The notes under the pieces were generated by a model. That model did not search any database and was not told the origin of the DNA. It saw only the letters and a list, made by a program, of their open reading frames with translations. A program made the translations under genes and the position numbers. A stretch of 64,000 nt of DNA, taken from NCBI GenBank assembly GCA_010093485.1, contig MU001494.1:1767937-1831936 (forward strand). The letters run 5' to 3'. Every line of letters starts with the position of its first letter. Position 1 is the stretch's first letter. Positions 1 to 8,966 of this stretch are shown here, one piece after another. The DNA comes from Karstenula rhodostoma CBS 690.94 (Eukaryota > Ascomycota > Dothideomycetes > Pleosporales > Didymosphaeriaceae).

Positions 1-539
1 CCTACGGATGGCGCATGCTGGGAGGTATAGTCGACCCAAATTTTGACGTATGATGGGGGTAGCTAGAAGCTTCATTTGGTGGTCGTGATGAGTCAACCAT
101 GGACCACGGTTATTCAGTCATCACGATTAAATGATGTTTCTATTGATGAACACATCAATGAAGCTGATTTGCATATTACGTAGCAATCTCACCGGCATAC
201 GTCCTGATTTGTACCGTAGTATGCGATGTGCTGCTGACGTACTGAGATCTACGCATGGCTTCCTAAACTAATTCTGTTTGCACATCATCTAGCCTCTCGC
301 CTCGTGTACCCCTGGCGGATTATCCTCTGACTCACCAAGATATCTTCGGGGCATCCCGCGGCTACGAGGTCGAGCTAAAATGCAGGTCAGGCCACGACTT
401 GTTTGTGATTGCAGCCGACTTGACAAACGCTATATATCACCACACTGCCACTGAGTTGCTCCCTATCAGGCAACGAGCCTTCTCAACATTGTGCTTTCAA
501 AATCCAAGTCCAACGAAGGAACGAGAAAGCTCCATCAAG
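1..539. other. Intergenic, left edge
   Basis: No reading frame here looks like a gene. The stretch contains an interrupted inverted repeat: TCGTGATGA at 83-91 pairs with TCATCACGA at 118-126, and AACC (95-98) pairs with GGTT (108-111) inside it. A smaller dyad, TTGATG-aaca-CATCAA, follows near 141-156. The last 150 bp probably include the leader of the acetyltransferase gene. Confidence 0.6.
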
Positions 540-1175
540 ATGACGGACCCCAACTTCCACATCACCACCCCGCGCCTGTACCTATCGTACTTCCAGCCCT
601 CCAACCCCACCCACTGTGACTTCCTTGTCACCCTCTACAACACACCTTACTTCATCGCCTCTTCCGGCGGCAAGCCCACGTCCATCACCACCCGCAGCGC
701 AGCCGAAGAGCGCCTGTCCGGCCGCTTCCGCGAGGAGCACGCCCGCAATGGGTACGGCACCTATCTGGTCAGCCTCCGGCCAACCTCCACCTGGAACGAG
801 CCCGAGGATGAGACCACGCCCTTTCCCGAACGCCTATCCGCATGTAAGCACATTGGCACTGTTTCGCTGATGCGCGGAGTGCCTCCGAATGCGTATTCTG
901 CGCCGGATCTAGGTTTCGCGATATTGCCTGAGGAGATGCGCAAGGGATATGCACGGGAGGCATCGGAGGGGCTGCTAGCGTGGGCGGACAGAGAGAAGGG
1001 CGTGCGTGACGTGTTGGGTCTCCATGATCCGTCGAATGAAGGGTCCAAAGGTGTGTTTCGGAGCTTAGGATTTGAGGATAGAGGGATCCATGCCTTGAAG
1101 GTGTTTGGGGGCGTGCAGGGCGCTGTGTGGGTCAAGAAGGGCATGGACAGTGACCTGAGCGTGTACGGGATCTAG
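540..1175 (+). CDS. GNAT-family N-acetyltransferase (RimJ/RimL-like)
   Basis: Single-exon gene of 211 residues. The frame is open upstream to about 399, but the first true ATG is at 540, and the domain starts right after it with the typical ITTPRLYL strand. The protein looks like an Acetyltransf_3 GNAT domain over its whole length. It has the first strand at residues 7-15, the central GFAILPE strand, and the acetyl-CoA pyrophosphate-binding turn as RKGYAREA, followed by an SLGFED segment near the C-terminus. The family transfers acetyl groups from acetyl-CoA to amines, but the substrate cannot be told from sequence. No signal peptide or membrane span is visible, so it is probably cytosolic. 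The family call is firm; the role is unknown. Confidence 0.85.
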   Translation: MTDPNFHITTPRLYLSYFQPSNPTHCDFLVTLYNTPYFIASSGGKPTSITTRSAAEERLSGRFREEHARNGYGTYLVSLRPTSTWNEPEDETTPFPERLSACKHIGTVSLMRGVPPNAYSAPDLGFAILPEEMRKGYAREASEGLLAWADREKGVRDVLGLHDPSNEGSKGVFRSLGFEDRGIHALKVFGGVQGAVWVKKGMDSDLSVYGI

Positions 1176-1523
1176 CAATCAGACACAGAAAACTATTTCT
1201 ACACAGCTCGTCCCGGGGTAACTCGCACCCCTTTGCCACCCTAGACTTCTGTCTCGAAAACGAAACCTGCAAACTCCAGGGTATCTTCCAGAACGCAAGC
1301 AAACACAAACAGCAAAACGACAGCCCGGGTGGACTCGCCCCCTCTTCACCACACAGTCTCCACATCTTGGAAGATGTATGGCAAGGCATTCCTCCGCCAT
1401 GGCCTACCCCTCTGCCTGACCCCCATCCGCGCAAGCTCCTCCATCGGCACTACTGCCCCCGTCTTCATATCCTGCTGCTAAAGGTCACGAATTAGCATTT
1501 CGCCTTCATTCCACCTCTAAGCA
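1176..1523. other. Intergenic, convergent 3' ends
   Basis: This lies between the 3' ends of the acetyltransferase gene (+) and the small gene on the minus strand. I see no gene; it should hold both 3' UTRs. Confidence 0.6.
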
Positions 1524-2299
1524 TTATCCACATACCCAGTACAGACTGTCTTGGCCGCGACGCTCTCCCGCATCGCGGTCCGCGATATAGAAGCGGAGCT
1601 TCTCGCCGCGCGGATCCAGCCTCACGTACGTATCGAAGCCGTGCGACCGCATGAAGTAGCACAGCTCGACGGCCTGCTTTGCGGTTGGGGCATGGGTCTT
1701 GGTGCCCGCGTTCTCGGTGAAGAAGTGCGCTTGCGCGGGGTGGAGCTCGTCTGCGGCGTGGGTGGTGAGGTAGGTGAGGATCTGGACTGGGGTGAAGTCA
1801 GCTGAGCTCGTGCGGGATGGGGCTTGCAGAGAAAGATGAAGGAAGTTGAGAGTGCTGGGTTTCACCAGGCTGGACTGTACAAGCACACAAACAGGTAAGG
1901 TGATGAGCTCCTTGAGCGGTGCTATGGCCCAGCCTGGTATAACTCATGCCCTGTTACAGCTGCTGATTGGAAATAGCACAACTTACTCTGCATAGCGAGG
2001 TAGGCGTCTGAGCGGCGCTCCTTGGGCTCCCACTCTTCCTTGTAGGCGGTACGGGGGAGGACGGAAGCGATGGTGAACGGCATGTGACGGTGGATGGTGT
2101 GCTGCGCGAAGGGATTGCTCATGTCTATGGGCGGCGCGAAGAGGTTGCGGAGGTTGTTGAGGTATTCGTTTTCGGGGTCGATATCGTCGATCTGGAGTGG
2201 AACTGGAGGGTTGTGGACCACGTGCGCGGGGGCGGGCGGAGCAGCAGCCGGGTTGAAGTCGGGGTTGACCGTGAAGGGAGAGACAGACCTGTCAGACAT
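1524..2299 (-). CDS. Hypothetical protein, two exons
   Basis: Exons 2299-1987 and 1801-1524 are joined across a 185-bp intron with donor GTAAGT and acceptor CTCAG. They give 196 residues in perfect frame. The N-terminal 35 residues are rich in Pro and Ala and look disordered. The rest is mixed, with a segment DFTPVQILTYLTTHAADELH directly after the splice and a C-terminal part containing ELCYFMRSHGFDTYVRLD. I recognise no family. The codon frame continues cleanly across the junction and the composition is balanced, which supports a real protein. No signal peptide or membrane segment is seen. The intron is longer than most in this window, so an alternative splice is possible. Confidence 0.6.
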
Positions 2300-2584
2300 G
2301 GCTAATTGAGTCAGTGGTGCTTCTTTTGTACGAGCGGGCGAACGAGACGGCGCGGCACGTGCGACAGTATGGTGTGGAGAGACGAAGAGCGTGATTGAAT
2401 TTGGGAGAAAAGCATTTCTAAGAAGGCAACAGATGTCGTCGGCCTGGTGACGAGGTGAAGGGTCAACTTGTGAGGTGGCCGTACCTTTCCAGAACGTGCC
2501 ATCTCTTCACCTCCAACTACTACCACACAGTCGCCTCCGCGCATCCCATCCAGTCTCTTACGAACCTCTACACATGCCTCCTCT

Positions 2585-2932
2585 TTACTTCAACGACTTC
2601 CCAATATACACCGTACAATCCCACTTAAGCTTGTCCGCCGTCCTTGGAAATATCCTACCGAGTTTCTTGATGCTCTGGTTGAACCGATCCGCATGGGCAG
2701 GGCCATCGAAATCGAAAGCGATGTCCCCGTCCTTCGCCGTCCGCACCCTCAGCAAACCCTCGGGCATGGGCAGGAAAACCCATTTCTGACTCTGGTCGAC
2801 AAACACACGACCCTGTCGGACCTTGTCCTGGAACCAGAAAGCCTCATCGGCAGAGTTGAAGACCATGACGGGCTCCAAGGGCTTGACGGAGAGGAAGGCC
2901 GTCTGGATGGTGGGGGGTCCTGGGGGTGCCAT
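2585..2932 (-). CDS. Hypothetical 115-residue protein
   Basis: Single-exon frame with an ATG at 2932 and a stop at 2585. The protein begins with a Pro-rich MAPPGPPT and continues with a well-mixed sequence. It includes FNSADEAFWFQDKVRQGRVF, a FLPMPEGLLRVRTAKDGDI strand-like stretch and a C-terminal KWDCTVYIGKSLK. It has no signal peptide, membrane span or motif I recognise. Aromatic and charged residues are spread as in a folded domain rather than as in a shadow frame. It is divergently arranged with the complex I subunit gene at 3509, so the two probably share a promoter region. Confidence 0.55.
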   Translation of the reverse strand: MAPPGPPTIQTAFLSVKPLEPVMVFNSADEAFWFQDKVRQGRVFVDQSQKWVFLPMPEGLLRVRTAKDGDIAFDFDGPAHADRFNQSIKKLGRIFPRTADKLKWDCTVYIGKSLK

Positions 2933-3508
2933 GCTGCTGGATGGAGATGGACTGTGACTGTTGGGCGTCAGTATTGGTTTGTTCAGACGTGGCGAAGGAC
3001 CTCACAAAACGACAAGTTGTGTGCGTGTGGCCTACGAGCGACAACGTTCCCGAGAAGACAGCAGGTAGACAGATTTTGGTGATATATGCGCAATCGACGT
3101 CGGAGGGGGCGAACAACTGGCTACTTATTTACACGCCTTCCAGGCCCCGCACTACACCACCGGACTACATGGACCGCCATTCTGAGCCGGAAATGTAGAG
3201 ACGCACACCAATCCATCCCGCTAGCTACTGAGGCGGTGTGCGCGCAAACAGGCGCAGCAGCGACTAGGCCGCAGAAACGCAGATGGGTAACCCAGCCACT
3301 ATGCGTAGAAGTTGGGCGTCATTCAAAAGCGTATCGCCTAACCTAGCTCTTACCGCATGCTTGATGCCCTATGAGGAACGTGGCGTCGCGGTGCCCGCCA
3401 AGCGATGAAGTTCGGCGCTCGACGTCTTAGTCAGCCGAGCTAGGTGAACCTCAGCTCTCGACAAAGCTACCTCCGGAAACCGCGAAACCCCACACTTACA
3501 CCGCGACC
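2933..3508. promoter_or_regulatory. Divergent intergenic region
   Basis: This lies between the start of the 115-residue gene (minus) and the start of the complex I subunit gene (plus), so it should carry both promoters. No clear TATA box is seen. Confidence 0.4.
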
Positions 3509-4335
3509 ATGGCTTCTGGATACGGATTGGCCGGCGGTACGTATTCCCCTGCATACCAATTGCAGCTGGAGGAGAATGAGAGGGCGCTGTGAGGGCTGGG
3601 GCCGCGGCAATGGGCGGGCGACGAGAGGATGCGACGCGCAGTGCATACGAGGACAACGGCACCGCCGCCGACGACGACGAAGCTTCGAAATCCCGCTGGA
3701 TCCAACGCGCCGTTCCAACGACCCGATATACGACCGTACACGCCCTGCGCAACGTCTCCACGCGCCCTACGTCGCTCCCCTCCGCTCCGCACCACGTACT
3801 CTCCCTCCGCGCGCTCCCTCTCGCCCTTCAACCCTCTACCCCAGCAATACACCCCAGCGCCCAGCGTACTAACAACCCACCCAGGCCCCTCCCGCTGCTT
3901 CCCCTTCTGGCAGGAAGTCCTCGCCTGCTACGTCACAAACACGTCCCCCGAGAGCGACGCCGGCAAGATAAAATGCCAGCCCGTGCTCGAGGACTACTAC
4001 GAGTGCCTGCACCACAAGAAAGAGGTGCGTGCATCGTGGGCTTCTTCCCCTTCCCCTTGCCTTCCCTTGCCTTTAAACATATAGTCCACACTCCTCCCGT
4101 TTTCTCCACCGCACATGAAATGGATGGATGCATGGTACTGTACTGATTTGCATGTGCGAAACAGGCCGCACGCACCCTCGCCCTGCAGGCCGCCTACCGC
4201 AAGGCCGAGGCCAACATCAAGCGCGACGACGCGCCGTCGGCGGGCGAGATACGGCGGCTCGGCGTGCTGGATGCGCCGCTCGAGGAGAAGAACCTCAAGG
4301 CGAGCAAGTGGTTCCCGCACAAGGAGATAAACTAA
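3509..4335 (+). CDS. NADH:ubiquinone oxidoreductase NDUFS5-type subunit (twin CX9C)
   Basis: Three exons, 3509-3536, 3885-4024 and 4165-4335, give 112 residues. Intron 1 (348 bp) has donor GTACGT, a consensus TACTAAC branch point near 3868-3874 and acceptor CCCAG. Intron 2 has donor GTGCGT. The protein starts MASGYGLAGGPSRCFPFW and carries two CX9C motifs, CFPFWQEVLAC and CQPVLEDYYEC. Twin CX9C subunits of this type are imported and oxidised by Mia40 in the mitochondrial intermembrane space and sit on the membrane arm of complex I. After the second motif comes an Ala/Lys-rich helix, and the C-terminus is KASKWFPHKEIN. Length and motif spacing fit the fungal subunit (about 11-13 kDa). Other CHCH proteins are less likely because the GPSRCFPFWQ start is typical of this subunit. 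Confidence 0.88.
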
Positions 4336-4978
4336 GTGGGAAACGGGCGGCCATGATATCAACCTGGGACGAACATGTCGGGTGCACAGTGCGGGTAGGA
4401 TATAGGCCAGGCCAGGCCAGGCCAGGTTGTGAATAGGAAAGCGAGCGACGAACAAACCAGAGTGCCCTGCCGTGCCGCCGTGCCCTGCCGTGCCGTGCTA
4501 TGTGATGTCCCACGGCCCGCTCCCCACCAACCTACTCTCAGCAAAGTCATCAATCACCATTCACATTCCACACGTGCTCAAGGCTGTCCATGCATGCATT
4601 CATTCATCATACTCACCAGCGCCTACCCCCACGCCGCCGCTATCGCAAAACGCAACCTAACAAAACGCGCACGCAGCTACCCATATAGCTACACGAAACG
4701 CAACCCACCTTTTCGCCCGCCTAGTCGTAATAAAAGACTCATAACATCGTGTTCAGAACCCACCAGACCAAAACACCCTACCCGCCAAAAAAAAAAAAAA
4801 AAAAAAAAAAACATGCATGCAGTAGCAGTGGAAAGAAAAACCACAGAGTGCGATCCCTCTCTTCACTTTTGGATCAAGCCGGCGGGCGGCTTGGAGAAAA
4901 CCCACGTACCCAAAACAAACATCGTGACGCGGTGGCAGGTCAAACGCAGAAACCATGCAAAAATAAATAAAAACATCG
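4336..4978. other. Intergenic with simple repeats
   Basis: The sequence shows four to five direct GGCCA repeats at 4405-4427, a run of TGCC/GTGCC repeats at about 4460-4500, and an uninterrupted run of 25 A at 4787-4811. No gene is seen. It separates two convergent 3' ends. Confidence 0.75.
4787..4811 (+). repeat. Poly(A) homopolymer, 25 bp
   Basis: An uninterrupted A run is read directly from the sequence in the intergenic space downstream of the complex I subunit gene. It may be a slippage-prone microsatellite or the tail of an old retroposed copy. No retroposed sequence is recognisable upstream. Confidence 0.9.
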
Positions 4979-5095
4979 TCAGTACTCCTCCATGTCGTCA
5001 AAAGCCTCCAAAGGCTGCGGGCTGTCCACCTCGTACGAGTCCGTGCGGGTGCGGCGCGCGACGTCGAGGCCGGCGGTGCGCCGACGATCCACGTC
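4979..5095 (-). other. In-frame extension beyond the forkhead gene's TAG
   Basis: Directly after the TAG at 5098-5096 the same frame stays open for 38 codons and ends at TGA. The peptide begins DVDRRRTAGLDVARRTRTDS and ends PLEAFDDMEEY. Its acidic end and unbiased composition look like a true protein C-terminus. It may be the ancestral tail cut off by a nonsense change (Tyr TAC/TAT to TAG), a readthrough product, or a sequencing error. Splicing out the TAG would need a weak donor such as GTTGTC or an intron under 40 bp, so I judge that less likely. Confidence 0.5.
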
Positions 5096-7693
5096 CTACA
5101 TGTTCGTCGTGACACTCGTCCGGGACGACACGGGCTCCTGGCTCTGCGACGAGCGCGGGCCGACAACGCCATGCGCCTGTGCGATGCCCCTGTGGAAAGC
5201 CCCAATCTTTTCGAATCCCCTTGACCAGCGTTAGCCGACACCCTGCGCAAGACGAAAAATCAATAGTTACTTGGACAAATCAAACCCCACCTCCTCCACC
5301 TCTTCCTCCAAAGAACCCAGACTAGCACCTCGGACCATACCAGGCTTGGCGTCGAAGCCGTTGATATTGGAATTGGACCGGGAGCGCTGCGAGGTGAGCT
5401 CGCGGCGGCTCACAGGTCGCGACATGGTACGGCTTGGGCTATCGGGCGGCGCATCCTCATCTTCGTCAGCTTTCTCTTCAGTGTCCTTCTCTTCTGACTC
5501 GCCGCTGCGCTCCTCCTCCTCGTCTTGAATGAGCGGCGGCGAGCTAGGCTGCGGCACCTCGTCGTCACCGTCCTTCTCATTGCTAGGCCTCAACTTGATA
5601 GGGCTAAGATCGAGCGGTTGCTTGGCAGGGGTGCTGGGTAGGTCGATGTACTTCCAGAAGGGGGCCGGGCTGGAGAAGTTCATGTACTGGCTTGGGACTT
5701 GGGCCGTCGAGGGGGGTGCAAGACGCGGAGCATGGCGGGTGACAAGGGGCGTAACCAGCGGGTTCATCCTAGATGAGTCTTGTCCTCCATTGGAGTTGTT
5801 GGCCGTGACGTCCGAGTAGAGTGTGGGGGGTGAGTTGGCTGCCTCACCTCGAAGACCACTTACATTGGGCTTGACCGGATCCGCAGATGGCGACGATTCC
5901 AGTCCACGGTGAGCGTCCTCGGCACCTTTGATGAAAGATGGTCCGCGGGATTCATCTTCTCCATACATGAGTCTCTTAGCTGGTGTCACAAAGCGATCGC
6001 TGGTAAACTTTGGAGACTGCTTGAGGATGCCCGGCTGAGTTGGTGCCCTGGGGCCGCGGTCAGGGGTGTACGATTCATTGGCCATCGGGACAGACAACAG
6101 TGGAGGGGTTGTTGAGCGTGGTGGGGACTTTACGCGGGCTCCTGCCTCCTGTTGGCCGAACGCACCCTGCAATCGTTCGGAGGTTTGCAAGGGAGTCTCT
6201 CGTGGATCGCGCGGATCCCGGAACTGGCCTATAGCAGGTGAACTTGGCCCAGAAGTGTCCATCCGGAAGGCCCCACCGCCTTTGCGTGGGTTAAGCATCT
6301 GTTTCTTCATGAAATCTTCCTTCTCGCTGTCGGTAATCTTCCATTTCATGCCCTTTCCAGGCTCGTCAGTGCGACGGGCGACCTTCTCGAAGCATTTGTT
6401 CAATGAAAGGTTGTGACGAATGCTGTTTTGCCAGCCACTGTTCGTAACGCGGAAGAAAGCGTAGTGTTCCTTGATGTACTCGTAGATATTGGCCAGAGTA
6501 AGCATCTGCTCCTCGCTTTGCAGGATGGCCTGGCCAATCAGTTGCGCATAGCTATGAGGTGGCTTGATATCTTTGGCCGAGTCCTGGCTGTAGTCGATGT
6601 CTTCCGTCGAGTCTAGCATCATGCCACGCGGGTAAGTCGAGGGGGAGCCCTTGCTGCGAGAGAAAGTGACTGGTGTGCCAGGCATTGGGCGGCCAGGAGT
6701 TGACGTTAGCTGGCTGCTGTAGGGGTGGGCCTGTCGGCTGCGTGCCGATGTCGGCGGGAATGGGTCATACGGCTCACGCTTGGGGGTCGGTCCGTTGGGA
6801 TGAGCGTGTGGCGGCGCAGTGCGAGAAGGAGGTTGGCCGTCCTCGTCGTCGGACAGATTCGCATTGGGGTTGTTCATCGTCTGGCGCCAGATCATTGGGT
6901 GAAATACGTCTTCTCCATTCGCCAAGAGGAACAGCATCTGGGTGCCCATAACCTGAATGCAGATGCCCGAATGTAGCGGCTCGCGTTGTCCTTTTTGCAG
7001 GCTCCTGTCGTCCAGCTTGAGCCCATTACGGCTATTGCAGGTAAGGTACCAGACCATGTCGTCGCTGTCGTATTCGATATCGGCATGGACGCGAGAGACC
7101 TGTCGTTCGGGACCCAGGTCAATGTCTACTCCCCACGCATTCGGCTCGCTCATCTCGCTGTATTGACCATTCGCAGCCGTCGGACGGGCCTGCGAGCGAG
7201 TGGCGGCATCTGCGCGGCCGATGATGAAGCGGGTCTTCTGGGCGAAGAAGCACCAGTCGCGGGCTGCGACCTTTGCAAAGGCCGCGACGTTGTTGCCGAT
7301 GGCTTTGCGCATCTGCAGGTCGTTTGCGAAATCGATCGAGGCATTGGAGGTATAGCCGGGTATGCGCAGATGGTTGATCAAATGATTTTGACGCTCGATC
7401 GGGTCCATGGGCTCGTCTGCGTCTGCCTCGGGCAGGGTTGCGTTGGAGTCGTTGCTGCCGACTGACTCCCTGCGGTTGCGGGTCAGGTGGGTGGTGGGCG
7501 CAGGTTGGTCGGCACCGTTCAGCGGCGCAAATTGGGCATCCAGCTTTGCGGGAGAGGCATGGGCACTGCCGACCTTTCTGCGTTTGCGGGAGGGCGTAGC
7601 GATCGTGTCTGGCGTGTCTGCGTCGTCCGAGTGCTGGGCGTCGGCATCGCGGCGGGAGCGCAGACCGGTTCGCCTCGTCGCTGAGGGAGGCAT
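5096..7693 (-). CDS. FHA-forkhead transcription factor (Fkh2-like)
   Basis: Two exons, 7693-5271 and 5219-5096, give 848 residues. The 51-bp intron has donor GTAACT, branch GCTAAC and acceptor TCAAG. The frame is open above 7693 but has no ATG there, so MPPSATRR is the start. Residues 35-40 are a basic nuclear signal. An FHA domain covers about 145-258 (GR at 159-160, SRVHADI at 200-206, NSRNG at 220-224). A forkhead DNA-binding domain covers about 375-462, with recognition helix NSIRHNLSLNKCF. This pairing is that of yeast Fkh1/Fkh2, which drive G2/M cell-cycle genes. The tail is acidic and rich in Ser/Thr-Pro, as in CDK targets. The reading ends at TAG (5098-5096), yet the same frame runs on for 38 plausible residues to TGA at 4979. 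Without splicing, the frame would stop at 5267. Confidence 0.9.
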
Positions 7694-8966
7694 CGCGGAC
7701 GGGCAGCAGCTGGGCTGGGGCAATAGCGCTGCGTATGTTGGTTGTGTAGAGTGCGCGCGCGGGGCGTGGAAAGGCGAGCGGAGAAGGCAACTTTTATCGG
7801 AGGGTGTTGTTGGGTGGTTCCTGCGCCCCACCGAGACTCGAGCGGGATGCGCTGCCCGTCGCGTCCGGTCAACAAGTGCCTCTTCGGCGGTGGATACGTG
7901 CAGCTGCTCGGCGGGAGCAGCTGCGTTGTGGGAGGCGGGAGCGGGAGGCTGGTGGCGGCTTCAGCAGTGGTGATGTGGAGGAAACAGCGCGTGTCGGGCC
8001 CAGGGTCGTCTTGTTTGTTTTTCGCCCATGCGCGACGGAAGGGCGGCGCTGCGTTTGGGTGCTGGGGGGTAGGATACGGCAACGGCCAGCGGGGGTCGTG
8101 GACGCAGAGGAAGACAACACGTCTCGGCCATCCAAGGATCACGAAGAGGTGCAAGAAGGGCCATCGCGGCTCAATGGCCTTGGCCGTGCGCGGGTCAGCC
8201 GCACGTGACGAGCAAGGCGCGTCTGCCCATCCCATGCAGCACCCTAGAGTCTGCGCAGTGTACACACGCGGCTGCAACTATCTGCGCATTCTTCAGGCGC
8301 GGAGGCATTCGACAAGAAAGATGGCCTCCAGGGCGTGGCATTCTTACAAACACGCTGCGATGGCCCGCTGTGGACGATGACGCCCATTGTTATTGTGGGC
8401 AAACGCAAGCGCGCTTCGTCATCAAACGCGAGCGAGGAGTCGCCCTGCGGCCCACCGACAGTTCGCAGCAAAGCCCACCAGCACCAACAAGCGAGAAGCG
8501 AGAAGGACCCGCTATCAAACACCTCAACACTTCGCACCAGAATGCACACCTGCTGCGCCGCCGTGCGAGGAAAACTTATTCATCCTGCACCTCGCGCTAC
8601 ACCACGTAAACAAAAAAAAATTCTCACCCACCGTGTGCGTGATCCGACCCACACCCCAACCACCGCAAACCGTGGGCCGCATTCGCAGTGCCCACAGCCA
8701 TTCCGCTCGTCCCTGGTTCGTGTGCCCAACGCGTGCCACACGCGCCCCCGGTCGCCAGCCTCTCTCCAGACTCTCCACCCAGAAATCAACAACTCCACTT
8801 GAAATGTTGCCATGGCAGTCGCCACGTCACGAGATTAACAATTTGCCATTACTGTCTATGTACTATGCCAAGACCCGGTACCCATGCCATGTTTCATAAA
8901 GCAGCCGCTCCTCTCATCCAGACCCGTAGCAAAACATTAGACAATAATAAACGGCATTGTAGGAAT
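7694..8966. promoter_or_regulatory. Intergenic: forkhead promoter and beta-glucosidase 3' region
   Basis: About 1.27 kb lies upstream of the forkhead start and downstream of the beta-glucosidase stop, both on the minus strand. Several GC-rich frames are open here but have Arg/Pro/Ser-rich, shadow-like compositions. I see no gene. Confidence 0.5.
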
